Assembly (NCBI GenBank): GCA_030649165.1 | Contig: JAUSGG010000009.1 | Coordinates: forward strand, 1-41,564 | Reading direction: 5' to 3' | Origin: Armatimonadota bacterium | GTDB taxonomy: Bacteria > Armatimonadota > UBA5829 > JAUSEB01 | Length of the DNA stretch: 41,564 nucleotides | Shown here: positions 33,686 through 40,182 of the stretch, in pieces | Numbering within the stretch: position 1 is the stretch's first letter | How the letters are laid out: the number at the start of each line of letters is the position of its first letter | Notes under the pieces: model-generated | Told to the model about the DNA's origin: nothing | What the model saw: only the letters and a program-made list of their open reading frames with translations | Database searches by the model: none | Made by a program: the position numbers and the translations under genes

Positions 33686-34863
33686 CCCCGCCGCCGTCGA
33701 TACTTAGCCATCAAGTCAAGAGCGATGTGGCCGACCAACATAATCATCGTCATAATAGTCAGCCACTTGAAGCCGTTGCTGACATAGTATAACAGACTCT
33801 GTTCTTTCTTAGAGATGATGACGTGTATCTTGCCCCGGGCGAAGTTCTCGTTGGCGCCGCGATGGCATTTGCCGCACGTGTGGGGCAAATTCCTCTTATT
33901 GACGCTCGACTTGGGATCGTCCGACCGCCGGATGGCGTGCGCCTCGTGGCAGCTTGCGCAGTTGGCGACGGTCTTGGTCCCAAACCTGTTGGCGACTCCG
34001 TGGTAGCTTTCGCGGTAGGTCTCGTATCTTTCCCTGGCCAGTTTGTACTTGTCCTCGATCCGCTGCGAGGCATGGCACTTGGAGCAGGTCTCGGGAACTT
34101 TCGTAGCGTAAACGGACGAAAGCGGGTTGCGGACCGCCTTTATGCTGTGCTCGCCGTGGCAGTCAGTGCAGACCGGCACGTCCCGGTTTCCCCGCGCCAG
34201 GGCCTCGCCGTGCACGCTTTCCCGGTAGTCACTGTAAATGTCGATGTGGCATTTTCCGCAGGTCCCCGGAACGTTCGCGTGGTACACGGAAGACCTCTTG
34301 TCCCTGGGATAGAAGATGTCGTGCGAGCCGTGGCAGTTCTGGCACGTCGGGGCTTTTGTGTTTCCCGTCGCGAGCGCGGCCTTGTGTACGCTCTCACGGT
34401 ATTCGGCGGGCTTGCGCGGCATACGGGTTCCGGCGATATCTTCCACATAATGGCACCGGCCGCAGTTGACGCGCTCCGCCGTTTTGCCGTGAGGGATTTG
34501 CTTTATATCGGTGTGGCAGTCGGTGCACGTCCTGACCGCGTGGACCGTCTCGTTGAAAACCTCCGGATCGACGTACAGCGATATCGTCCTGCCGTCCGGG
34601 AACCGCTTCTTCAGAGCGGGATCCTCGTGGCAGCCCAGACACACGGAGTTGTCGTCGGGACCTTTAAGCTGAACCGGTATGGGCGCCGACCATGCCACTG
34701 AGCAGACCAACCCTGCCGCGATCGTCAAGACGATCAAAAGCAGGCGGCCCGCGCGGACGCGGACGGAGGTATTATTCTTATAGCTAAGTCCCAATGCCGG
34801 CTTTCCCTGTTTACGAAAGTAGGGGCGAACCTTGTGTTCGCCATCGAACTTGCGCGATCTCAA
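33682..34863 (-). CDS. Nine-haem membrane-anchored cytochrome c
   Basis: A 393-residue cytochrome with nine CxxCH motifs and a C-terminal transmembrane helix (about 360-385) followed by KYRRRRG. It is the first gene of the cytochrome cluster and a paralogue of the 11-haem protein, one repeat shorter. The start is unclear: no ATG exists. TTG 34863 has GAGG four bases upstream, but its first codons run through a dispersed hairpin repeat (EHKVRPYF). TTG 34794 would begin directly at the signal peptide (AGRLLLIVLTIAAGLVCS). Two cytochrome b genes lie downstream. Confidence 0.85.
   Translation of the reverse strand: MRSRKFDGEHKVRPYFRKQGKPALGLSYKNNTSVRVRAGRLLLIVLTIAAGLVCSVAWSAPIPVQLKGPDDNSVCLGCHEDPALKKRFPDGRTISLYVDPEVFNETVHAVRTCTDCHTDIKQIPHGKTAERVNCGRCHYVEDIAGTRMPRKPAEYRESVHKAALATGNTKAPTCQNCHGSHDIFYPRDKRSSVYHANVPGTCGKCHIDIYSDYRESVHGEALARGNRDVPVCTDCHGEHSIKAVRNPLSSVYATKVPETCSKCHASQRIEDKYKLARERYETYRESYHGVANRFGTKTVANCASCHEAHAIRRSDDPKSSVNKRNLPHTCGKCHRGANENFARGKIHVIISKKEQSLLYYVSNGFKWLTIMTMIMLVGHIALDLMAKYRRRRG
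34824..34842. repeat. GGCGAAC hairpin repeat
   Basis: GGCGAAC-CTTGT-GTTCGCC, with flanking TAGG/CATCG, is a short palindromic repeat lying in the disputed 5' end of the nine-haem cytochrome gene. Confidence 0.55.
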
Positions 34864-34934
34864 ATGGCCTCAGCCGTCGTCTTTCGACCGCTGAAGCTAA
34901 CTTTGTGAATTCTCGCACTAATCCAACGCGCAAA

Positions 34935-34961
34935 AAGCCGCCTGGAGATCAGATCCGGCGG
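34935..34961 (-). terminator. Attenuator-like hairpin in the cytochrome leader
   Basis: On the minus strand CCGCC...GGCGG, with GGA/TCC inside, is followed by CTTTTTGCG. It lies about 75 bases after the predicted transcription start and 70 bases before the first cytochrome codon, where premature termination would control the operon. Confidence 0.45.
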
Positions 34962-35017
34962 ATGTGTAACGCGAGATCGTGTTTCACGTGGTCCGAAGAC
35001 GCTGCCAAAGCCGCACT

Positions 35018-35033
35018 CGTGAACAAGCTCACA
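35018..35033 (-). promoter_or_regulatory. CRP/FNR-family-like operator
   Basis: TGTGAGCTTGTTCACG on the minus strand fits the TGTGA-N6-TCACA pattern in nine of ten positions. It overlaps the predicted transcription start, a position suited to repression. No regulator gene is nearby. Confidence 0.4.
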
Positions 35034-35037
35034 AGTA

Positions 35038-35066
35038 ATCCTAAGACAAGCGCATCAGTTTGTCAA
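35038..35066 (-). promoter_or_regulatory. Sigma70-type promoter of the cytochrome cluster
   Basis: TTGACA (35061-35066), 17 bases, then TAGGAT (35038-35043) on the minus strand, in the 337-base gap ahead of the nine-haem gene (34864-35200). Apart from this promoter, the operator, the hairpin and the repeat at 35079-35200, the gap holds nothing I recognise. Confidence 0.6.
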
Positions 35067-35078
35067 GCGGGGTTAAGG

Positions 35079-35200
35079 AATTCGGAAGAGTCGAGGGCAG
35101 AAACCCCCGCTCCCTGGAAGGGAGAGGGCTGGGGTGAGGGTTGAACCCGACGTCTAACGTCCAACCTCTAACTTCCAACCTCCAACCTCCAACCTCTAAA
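35079..35200. repeat. Composite repeat, inverted copy of 22564-22696
   Basis: GGAAGAGTCGAGGG, the CTCCCTGGAAGGGAGAGG palindrome, GCTGGGGTGAGGGTTGAAC, then five CCAACCTCTAACT/CCAACCTCC units reaching the stop codon of the secreted protein gene at 35201. Confidence 0.65.
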
Positions 35201-35917
35201 TCAGGGCTGGAGCTCGTATCGATGGTCGCCGAACCGGGTGAGGACCGCCGCCGATCGCAGAGAGCGGAATCTCCGCGGGTTGTACGCCAGGGTAAGATGC
35301 TGCTTGCCATCGAGAAGAGCGTACATCTTACCGGCGGTCGGATCCATGCGCAGGGTCAGAAGCGACCAGCGCTCGGGAGCGAGGACTGCGCTTTCCGTGT
35401 AAATCTTGGAGATGATGAGCTGAGGGCCTTCGTACCCGTCCCACCACAGGAAAAGGCGGTAACTCGTCTCTTTAGGCCGCATCTCGATGCCCACTCGCAC
35501 ATCGTCCTGGCAGTCCCCCGAATAGAGCACGAAATCCGTCACGCAGATAACGTTCGTCCGCCATTTGTACTGGTCCTTTGTTGGCGGAAGCCACACGGCG
35601 GCGTTCAACTCCACCACGCCGGTCGTGTTCAGCGATATGGAGTGGAAGGCGCTCGCCCTGGTCTTGGTGTGCTGGTTGATGTACATACACGTCACCGGCG
35701 GCCGGCCCGCCATTCCGAACACCTGGGCGTCTATCACGCGCCAATCCCGTATGTCCCGGTCCTGGAAATCGTCGAAAAAGGCTGTTATTCCGTTGTTGGT
35801 GATCTGGAAATCGTCCACGAAAATTCCGCCTGTATCGGCGTCGGCGGCGAGACAAGGATTCAGCGGCCAGAGCAGCAGCGCCGCCAGCACAATCGGAAAA
35901 CCAAGTCTGGATCTCAC
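35201..35917 (-). CDS. Secreted protein of unknown function
   Basis: A 238-residue exported protein not recognised as a known family. A signal peptide (SRLGFPIVLAALLLWPLNPCLAAD) precedes GGIFVDDFQITNNGITAFFDDF and an all-beta-looking domain, rich in Trp, Tyr and alternating hydrophobics, that ends in LLDGKQHLTLAYNP...GDHRYELQP. This is reminiscent of jelly-roll/concanavalin-type domains, but without a firm match. GTG 35917 is preferred because GGGAGGG lies five bases upstream; an upstream extension to 35977 would encode a palindromic hairpin. Two Cys residues (TCMY, GDCQDD) could form a disulfide. Confidence 0.75.
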   Translation of the reverse strand: MRSRLGFPIVLAALLLWPLNPCLAADADTGGIFVDDFQITNNGITAFFDDFQDRDIRDWRVIDAQVFGMAGRPPVTCMYINQHTKTRASAFHSISLNTTGVVELNAAVWLPPTKDQYKWRTNVICVTDFVLYSGDCQDDVRVGIEMRPKETSYRLFLWWDGYEGPQLIISKIYTESAVLAPERWSLLTLRMDPTAGKMYALLDGKQHLTLAYNPRRFRSLRSAAVLTRFGDHRYELQP

Positions 35918-35930
35918 GGTAACCCTCCCG

Positions 35931-35977
35931 GCTCGCGGAAATCCGCGAGCTATACAATAAGACGATGAGCCGGACAA
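35931..35977 (-). promoter_or_regulatory. Promoter plus hairpin for the secreted protein gene
   Basis: TTGTCC (35972-35977), 17 bases, TATAGC (35949-35954) on the minus strand. A perfect 8-bp hairpin GCTCGCGG-ATTT-CCGCGAGC (35931-35950) follows at the predicted RNA start, just ahead of the ribosome-binding site. Confidence 0.4.
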
Positions 35978-36017
35978 GTTAGTTTACCACATACGGCCCG
36001 CGCGGCGGAAATAGTGG

Positions 36018-36046
36018 TTGACAACTAGTAGTGAACATGCTACCCT
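36018..36046 (+). promoter_or_regulatory. Promoter of the HTH gene
   Basis: TTGACA (36018-36023), 17 bases, TACCCT (36041-36046) on the plus strand, about 70 bases ahead of the start codon. Confidence 0.5.
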
Positions 36047-36051
36047 GCTAG

Positions 36052-36065
36052 CGAACACACGTTCG
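36052..36065 (+). promoter_or_regulatory. LexA (DinR-type) SOS box
   Basis: CGAACACACGTTCG fits the Gram-positive-type LexA consensus CGAAC-RNRY-GTTCG at every position, and the inverted repeat extends one base on each side (GCGAAC...GTTCGC). It begins six bases after the -10 box, at the predicted transcription start, where LexA would block transcription. Confidence 0.5.
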
Positions 36066-36117
36066 CATATCCTCGCCTGCGGACGGAGAGCACAGACTTG
36101 GTGATGGAGGTATTGGC

Positions 36118-36624
36118 ATGGTGAAGAGAAGACGAATCGGCGTGGTAGGTGAGTCAACGGATGGGAGAAGCGCGGCAGGCGAAAAGCAGAGCCTGGAAGC
36201 TCAGGCTGACGAACGGCTGTCAGAGCATGGCTTTGCTCTTGGGAATATACGGCTGTTTACCGAACGAAAGCTGCTTCGCAAGATTCTGCGCGAGGCGGAA
36301 TGGGCGCCGCGGACGGCCGAGGACGGCCTGCCCGACGAAGTCTTCGACTATCTGATCGAGCGGCACATGAGCCACATCAAAGCGGCCGGGCTTACGCGGC
36401 TGCAGCTCAGAATATACGAGCTGTTCCTGCGCGGCATGGCCGTAACGGAGATCGCCTCACGTCTCAGGCTGTCCCGCCAGAGGGTGAGCAAGGCCATCCA
36501 GGCGGCGAGATCGGAAGCGCTAAAACGGCGCAGTAAATACGAAGGACTCCAGGAGGTCTACTGGCGCGAAGTGCGGAGGTATGTCTATAGGAAGCCGAGG
36601 CATGGGTGGAGGGAGAGTGGCTAG
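36118..36624 (+). CDS. Small HTH DNA-binding protein (sigma region 4/LuxR-like), possible SOS gene
   Basis: A 168-residue basic protein. Residues about 92-135 (LTRLQLRIYELFLRGMAVTEIASRLRLSRQRVSKAIQAARSEAL) form a helix-turn-helix of the sigma70 region 4/LuxR kind, here described rather than assigned to a family. The N-terminal half is charged with no recognised domain. GGAGG seven bases ahead of ATG 36118 fixes the start. It is the only complete plus-strand gene, stands alone, and carries a LexA-type box at its transcription start, so damage-inducible expression is plausible. Its targets are unknown. Confidence 0.75.
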   Translation: MVKRRRIGVVGESTDGRSAAGEKQSLEAQADERLSEHGFALGNIRLFTERKLLRKILREAEWAPRTAEDGLPDEVFDYLIERHMSHIKAAGLTRLQLRIYELFLRGMAVTEIASRLRLSRQRVSKAIQAARSEALKRRSKYEGLQEVYWREVRRYVYRKPRHGWRESG

Positions 36625-36794
36625 TGGTTCGTGATTAGTGATTCGTGGCTAGCAGCCAACGGATAGAGTCGAGACACGGCCTGAATCTCCCCCTAACCCC
36701 CTCCTAAGAGGAGGGGGGACTCCCTCTCCGTTTAGGAGAGGGCTGGGGTGAGGTCCGCTTCGTGGTCAGTTTTGTTCGACGCCTGCTAGTGAAG
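36625..36794. repeat. Repeat cluster downstream of the HTH gene
   Basis: GTGGTTCGTGATTAGTGATT-like units (36620-36650) are followed by CCCCCTCCTAAGAGGAGGGG and CTCTCCGTTTAGGAGAGG palindromes and GGGGTGAGGTCCGCTTCGTG...GCCTGCTAGT (36686-36791), matching 31423-31506 (inverted) and 9393-9467 (direct). Confidence 0.6.
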
Positions 36795-36795
36795 G

Positions 36796-36822
36796 AAGCC
36801 CGGGCCATCGCGGCCCGGGCTT
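36796..36822. terminator. Bidirectional-type hairpin between convergent genes
   Basis: AAGCCCGGGCC and GGCCCGGGCTT form an 11-bp perfect stem with a five-base loop, between the ends of the plus-strand HTH gene and the minus-strand PEP-CTERM gene. The stem is flanked by A/T pairs but has no long U-run. Confidence 0.55.
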
Positions 36823-36835
36823 GACCCTTCCGGAC

Positions 36836-36894
36836 ACCTAAGAACCTATGAACCTCACAAACCTCATAAACCCCATAAACCTCATAAACCTACC
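36836..36894. repeat. AACCTCATA tandem repeat at a gene 3' end
   Basis: About six 9-base units of the AACCTCATA/AACCCCATA type run into the stop codon of the PEP-CTERM gene (TGA within TTTATGAGG on the minus strand). Confidence 0.65.
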
Positions 36895-37901
36895 CGCCGC
36901 CGGCGCCTGGCCGCAACCAGCCCCGCAAGAGACGCCAGCGCGACGAGAGCGGAGGGCTCCGGCGTCTCCGTGGTCGCAACGAGGCCGACGGGGTTGCCCT
37001 CGGTGTCGTAGACTCCGCCGACGTTCACCCCAAGAAGTCCGGTCGCCTCGTTGTAACGCAGCGTGGTAAGCCAGTAGTAGCCTTGCGATGCGTTGGCGGT
37101 CGTCAAGAGGCTCTGCGAGCCGTCCGACACTTTCCAAATCGACGCCGGAAACCCCTGAGATGTGCTATAGTATAGGTTACCGGCAGCGTCGAAGGTCATC
37201 GAACCCACGTTATCCGTTCCGCTGACGACAACGGTCGCATTGGAGGCTGACAGGGATGCCGAGCCGCCGATGGCCTGATCAAGCAGGTCGGAGCTCCAGG
37301 ACAGGATGCTCTGTGTTCCGGTGGCGGACCAGTCCGATGTGGCAGTGCCGTAGTACAGCGCGCCATCCGCGCCTACCGCGAGCGGACCGGCCGGACCGGA
37401 GACGCTGCCGAACATATACGCGCTGCCGCTGAGCGGGTCTATCGAGTACAGGTTCGTGCTGCTCCAGTCCAGGCTCCCCGCGCTGACCAGGAGCCGGCCC
37501 GTGGAGTCGATCGCCATATCGTAGTTATTCGTGAGCGCGGTGAGCAAATGAGCGTCGCTGCCGTCCGAGTTCATCACGTTGATGGTCCCGGTGGAGCTTT
37601 CGCCGAAGTAGATCTTGCCGGACACCGGGTCGCGCTTCAGGAACGAGCTTGCCAGTGTGGTCGAAGTGGAATACAGCGACACGCTCCCCGACCCGCTTAC
37701 CTCTACGACGTCGTTTCCGGCGTAGGCAATGATATTGCCGTTGGCCGCGTAGTCGAAACCGCCCATATAGGCGTTCCATCCCGTTCCGGTGACCGGGACA
37801 TAGGTCTCCGAGATGGAGTTGTTCAGGTAGCCGGCCTGGGCAGCGCCGCACAGCAGCAGGGCGACCAGCGCCGGCAAGACGATAAACACAATCTTCTTCA
37901 A
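36882..37901 (-). CDS. PEP-CTERM beta-propeller-like exported protein (BtuG-like candidate)
   Basis: A 339-residue exported protein. A signal peptide (KKIVFIVLPALVALLLCGAAQA) precedes repeated motifs such as GGFDYAANGNIIAY, KRDPVSGKIYFGES, DMAIDSTGRLLVSAG, PLAVGADGALYYG and SMTFDAAGNLYYS. These have the pattern of beta-propeller blades (NHL/SMP-30/YncE-like). The end, TPEPSALVALASLAGLVAARRRRR, is a PEP-CTERM sorting signal. The start is TTG 37901 with GGAGAG seven bases upstream. It is the third exported gene downstream of the cobalamin riboswitch. The surface B12-binding BtuG of Bacteroidota is also a propeller, which suggests but does not prove a cobalamin role. Confidence 0.82.
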   Translation of the reverse strand: MKKIVFIVLPALVALLLCGAAQAGYLNNSISETYVPVTGTGWNAYMGGFDYAANGNIIAYAGNDVVEVSGSGSVSLYSTSTTLASSFLKRDPVSGKIYFGESSTGTINVMNSDGSDAHLLTALTNNYDMAIDSTGRLLVSAGSLDWSSTNLYSIDPLSGSAYMFGSVSGPAGPLAVGADGALYYGTATSDWSATGTQSILSWSSDLLDQAIGGSASLSASNATVVVSGTDNVGSMTFDAAGNLYYSTSQGFPASIWKVSDGSQSLLTTANASQGYYWLTTLRYNEATGLLGVNVGGVYDTEGNPVGLVATTETPEPSALVALASLAGLVAARRRRRVGL

Positions 37902-37932
37902 GTCGTTTCTCTCCTTTTTTCTCCTCTTGGAA

Positions 37933-38020
37933 CTAGCTATCAGTTGTCAGCTATCAGCCATCAGCGCACGCGCCTTCGACTCATCCGACTCGTCCGACTC
38001 TTTCGACTCCTTCGATTCCA
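37933..38020. repeat. Tandem micro-repeats between the two secreted-protein genes
   Basis: GCTATCAGTTGTCAGCTATC units (37933-37965) are followed by five GACTCNTYC 9-mers (37974-38020), the reverse strand of the GAGTCGRAN array. Confidence 0.65.
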
Positions 38021-38029
38021 TCCCTCCTT

Positions 38030-39625
38030 TCACTCTATCTCGACTATGCCGTCCTGCAACAGGGGGCGGATGACGCGAATCGTGTCGTTTCCGACCCGCT
38101 CGCAGGAGCTGACACCGGTTACGATGACCATTCTGGGATTCTGAACGGACAGCGTCCCCGGCGAAACCTTGAGGCCCTGCCCCTGAGGCAAAGAGCCGTC
38201 GGAGATGTAGAAGCAGCCGGCGCCGGTCGATTCCACCTTCCCCCAGGTCCTGACCAGAACGCCGATGTTATTGACACCCACGCCGCCGGTGACGCCCGGA
38301 GTGGCCGGGCAGAGCGCGGCGCCGCCAAGCAGCGCGTTGGGCATACCCGCGGGCGGATACGGATCGACGTGATCGACCACGCGCGCGAAGGCGTCCCATA
38401 TTGCGCCGTCACTCCGGAGCGAGCAGATGAACCGCTCGCCGGCGGCGGTTGAGATCGAGCCGATCACGTTTACGCGATCTCCGGGCGTGACAACGGCAGG
38501 CGATTTGACCTTGACGCCGAAGAACCGGCCATCCTGGACGTAGAACTCTCCGGCAAACGCGGCCGTCACCGTGGCCAGTTCAAGCCTGATGTCGTTTCCA
38601 TCGGAGTAGTTTTTGATCGCGCGGACGGACTGAGCGACCGGCGATGCGTCGGCGACGCCGTCGATGTCGGGAGAGCACTCGTTCCCGCCGAACAGCGTCG
38701 TGTCCACCGCGCTCGTTATTCGGAGGAAATCGAACCCGTCCAGGTTCGCCGGGTTTCCGGAGGCGTCCGTCGCCCAGTCTATGTCGAAGGCGTTCCCGCC
38801 GCCCGATCGCGGCGTGAATCCGGCGGACATAGGATCATCCGGAGTGGTGTAGAACTCCTCCGGCGAAATGCCGCCGTTTTCGACGACATTGTCCCCGTTC
38901 ATGTCGCCGAGGATGAGCGTGGGGTAGCAATCGGCGTATCCCCACGGCGTCTGAGTTGACGATCCGGCCAGGGAAATCGGGAGGCGATATGCGCCGAGCG
39001 TGACGTGGTCCGGGTAGTCTGGGTACCAGACGACACCGTAGATGGAGGTCTTGTCCGGGTAATAGCTCTTGAATAACGGCGGGTAGCTCGTGTTGAACTT
39101 ATCGTACTCTTTTGTCGCCCATACGGATGAGGGCGCGCCGGAAATGTGGCTGCCGGGGATGATATACCAGGGATCGTCGGCGAGTCCGTTGCCGTTCGCG
39201 TCCCGGCTGATCTCGATAGTCCCGGCCTCCATCCACACAGTACTGCCGCTCCGGAACGCATTGCCGTAAACGATGGCGTCCATTCCGAAGGGGTTGTTGG
39301 GATCGTTCCTGACGGTGTGATCGAACTTCAGAGTAACGGACCCGCCAAAGGCGCCAAGCGTCGTCACGTGCTCGGGGTTTCCGCCGGGGTTCGTTCCCTC
39401 GCCCGTCGGCGCGCCGGTGGCCTGCGCCGGGTCACCGAACGTGGTCTCACCGTAGCCCGGATTGACGTAATAGCCCCACCCCGGCCAGTAGGCGAGCGGC
39501 GGACTGACGGCGAACCGCGAGACCGGCGAGGCCGACACCGGCGAGATCGCCAGTATGACTATACAGGCCGCGAGAAGGCAGCACGAGAGCGCCAAGACCG
39601 CCGGGCTGCTTCGGGCGCGTGACAG
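38030..39625 (-). CDS. Large secreted protein, resembles B12-locus cell-surface protein; start displaced by repeats
   Basis: The coding core is about 531 residues. A signal peptide (AVLALSCCLLAACIVILAIS) leads into domain 1: GAFGGSVTLKFDHTV, FGMDAIVYGNAF, SRDANGNGLADDPWYIIPGS, WGYAD, FDIDWATDASGNP and GFDFLRITSAVD. From memory this matches the 'cell surface protein' encoded beside BtuB/BtuG in Bacteroidota. A linker DGVADASPVAQSVRAIKNYS joins domain 2, an OB-fold-like unit (VTPGDRVNVIGSISTAAGERF, GVGVNNIGVLVRTWGKVE) common in Armatimonadota exported proteins. No good start codon lies before the signal peptide. The frame continues open to GTG 40186 through about 187 codons made of dispersed repeats; that GTG overlaps the prepilin stop (GTGA). 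CTG 39625 marks the start of the native region only. Confidence 0.7.
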   Translation of the reverse strand: MSRARSSPAVLALSCCLLAACIVILAISPVSASPVSRFAVSPPLAYWPGWGYYVNPGYGETTFGDPAQATGAPTGEGTNPGGNPEHVTTLGAFGGSVTLKFDHTVRNDPNNPFGMDAIVYGNAFRSGSTVWMEAGTIEISRDANGNGLADDPWYIIPGSHISGAPSSVWATKEYDKFNTSYPPLFKSYYPDKTSIYGVVWYPDYPDHVTLGAYRLPISLAGSSTQTPWGYADCYPTLILGDMNGDNVVENGGISPEEFYTTPDDPMSAGFTPRSGGGNAFDIDWATDASGNPANLDGFDFLRITSAVDTTLFGGNECSPDIDGVADASPVAQSVRAIKNYSDGNDIRLELATVTAAFAGEFYVQDGRFFGVKVKSPAVVTPGDRVNVIGSISTAAGERFICSLRSDGAIWDAFARVVDHVDPYPPAGMPNALLGGAALCPATPGVTGGVGVNNIGVLVRTWGKVESTGAGCFYISDGSLPQGQGLKVSPGTLSVQNPRMVIVTGVSSCERVGNDTIRVIRPLLQDGIVEIE

Positions 39626-39628
39626 CCC

Positions 39629-40172
39629 GCGGGAACTGACTGGTCTGAAACCGATGCGTTTACTTGTGGAGGCCGTTCCCGCAGGATAGGAAGCGGGGTG
39701 TTCTATTTCAGGCGCGATGGCATATCGCGCCCGATCAGGGGCGTCTGTCATTCCGAGGGACGAGGAATCTGCTTTTTCCGACCACTCTCTAAAAACGGAT
39801 TTCTCGACTCCGCTCGAAATGACGCGCTCGAAGCCCCCATTGCGAATGCGGGAACTGACTGGTTTGCGGCCGATGCGTTTACTTCTGGAGGCCGTTCCCG
39901 CGGGATAGGAAGCGGGGTGTTCTATTTCAGGCGCGATGGCATATCGCGCCCGATCAGGAAGGTTCTGTTTCGGGCGCGATGGCATATCGCGCCCGGTCAG
40001 GTCTCGACTCCGCTCGAAATGACGCTCTCGCAGCCCTCGTCTGAATGCGCAACATGACAAGCCTGCCAAACCCGTCATTCCGAGGAACGAGGAATCTGCT
40101 TTTTCCGTTCCCGCGGGATAGAGGTCGGATTCTATCCGCATCCATCTGTGTTCATCTGTGTTCATCTGTGGT
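39629..40172. repeat. Block of nested dispersed repeats inside the operon
   Basis: Contains GCGGGAAC inverted-repeat elements (39629-39688 and 39848-39907), GGCGCGATGGCATATCGCGC palindromes (39711, 39931, 39976), CATTCCGAGG...GAGGAATCTGCTTTTTCC copies (39749, 40073) and TTCATCTGTG triplets (40141-40170). The copies are 85-95% alike by eye. The reverse strand stays open in the frame of the downstream gene. Confidence 0.75.
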
Positions 40173-40182
40173 TCCTTCCGAG

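Noticed and set aside
9393-36760. CRISPR array from the many short repeats
   Set aside because: Repeats are dispersed palindromes or short tandem units; there is no regular repeat-spacer pattern and no cas gene.
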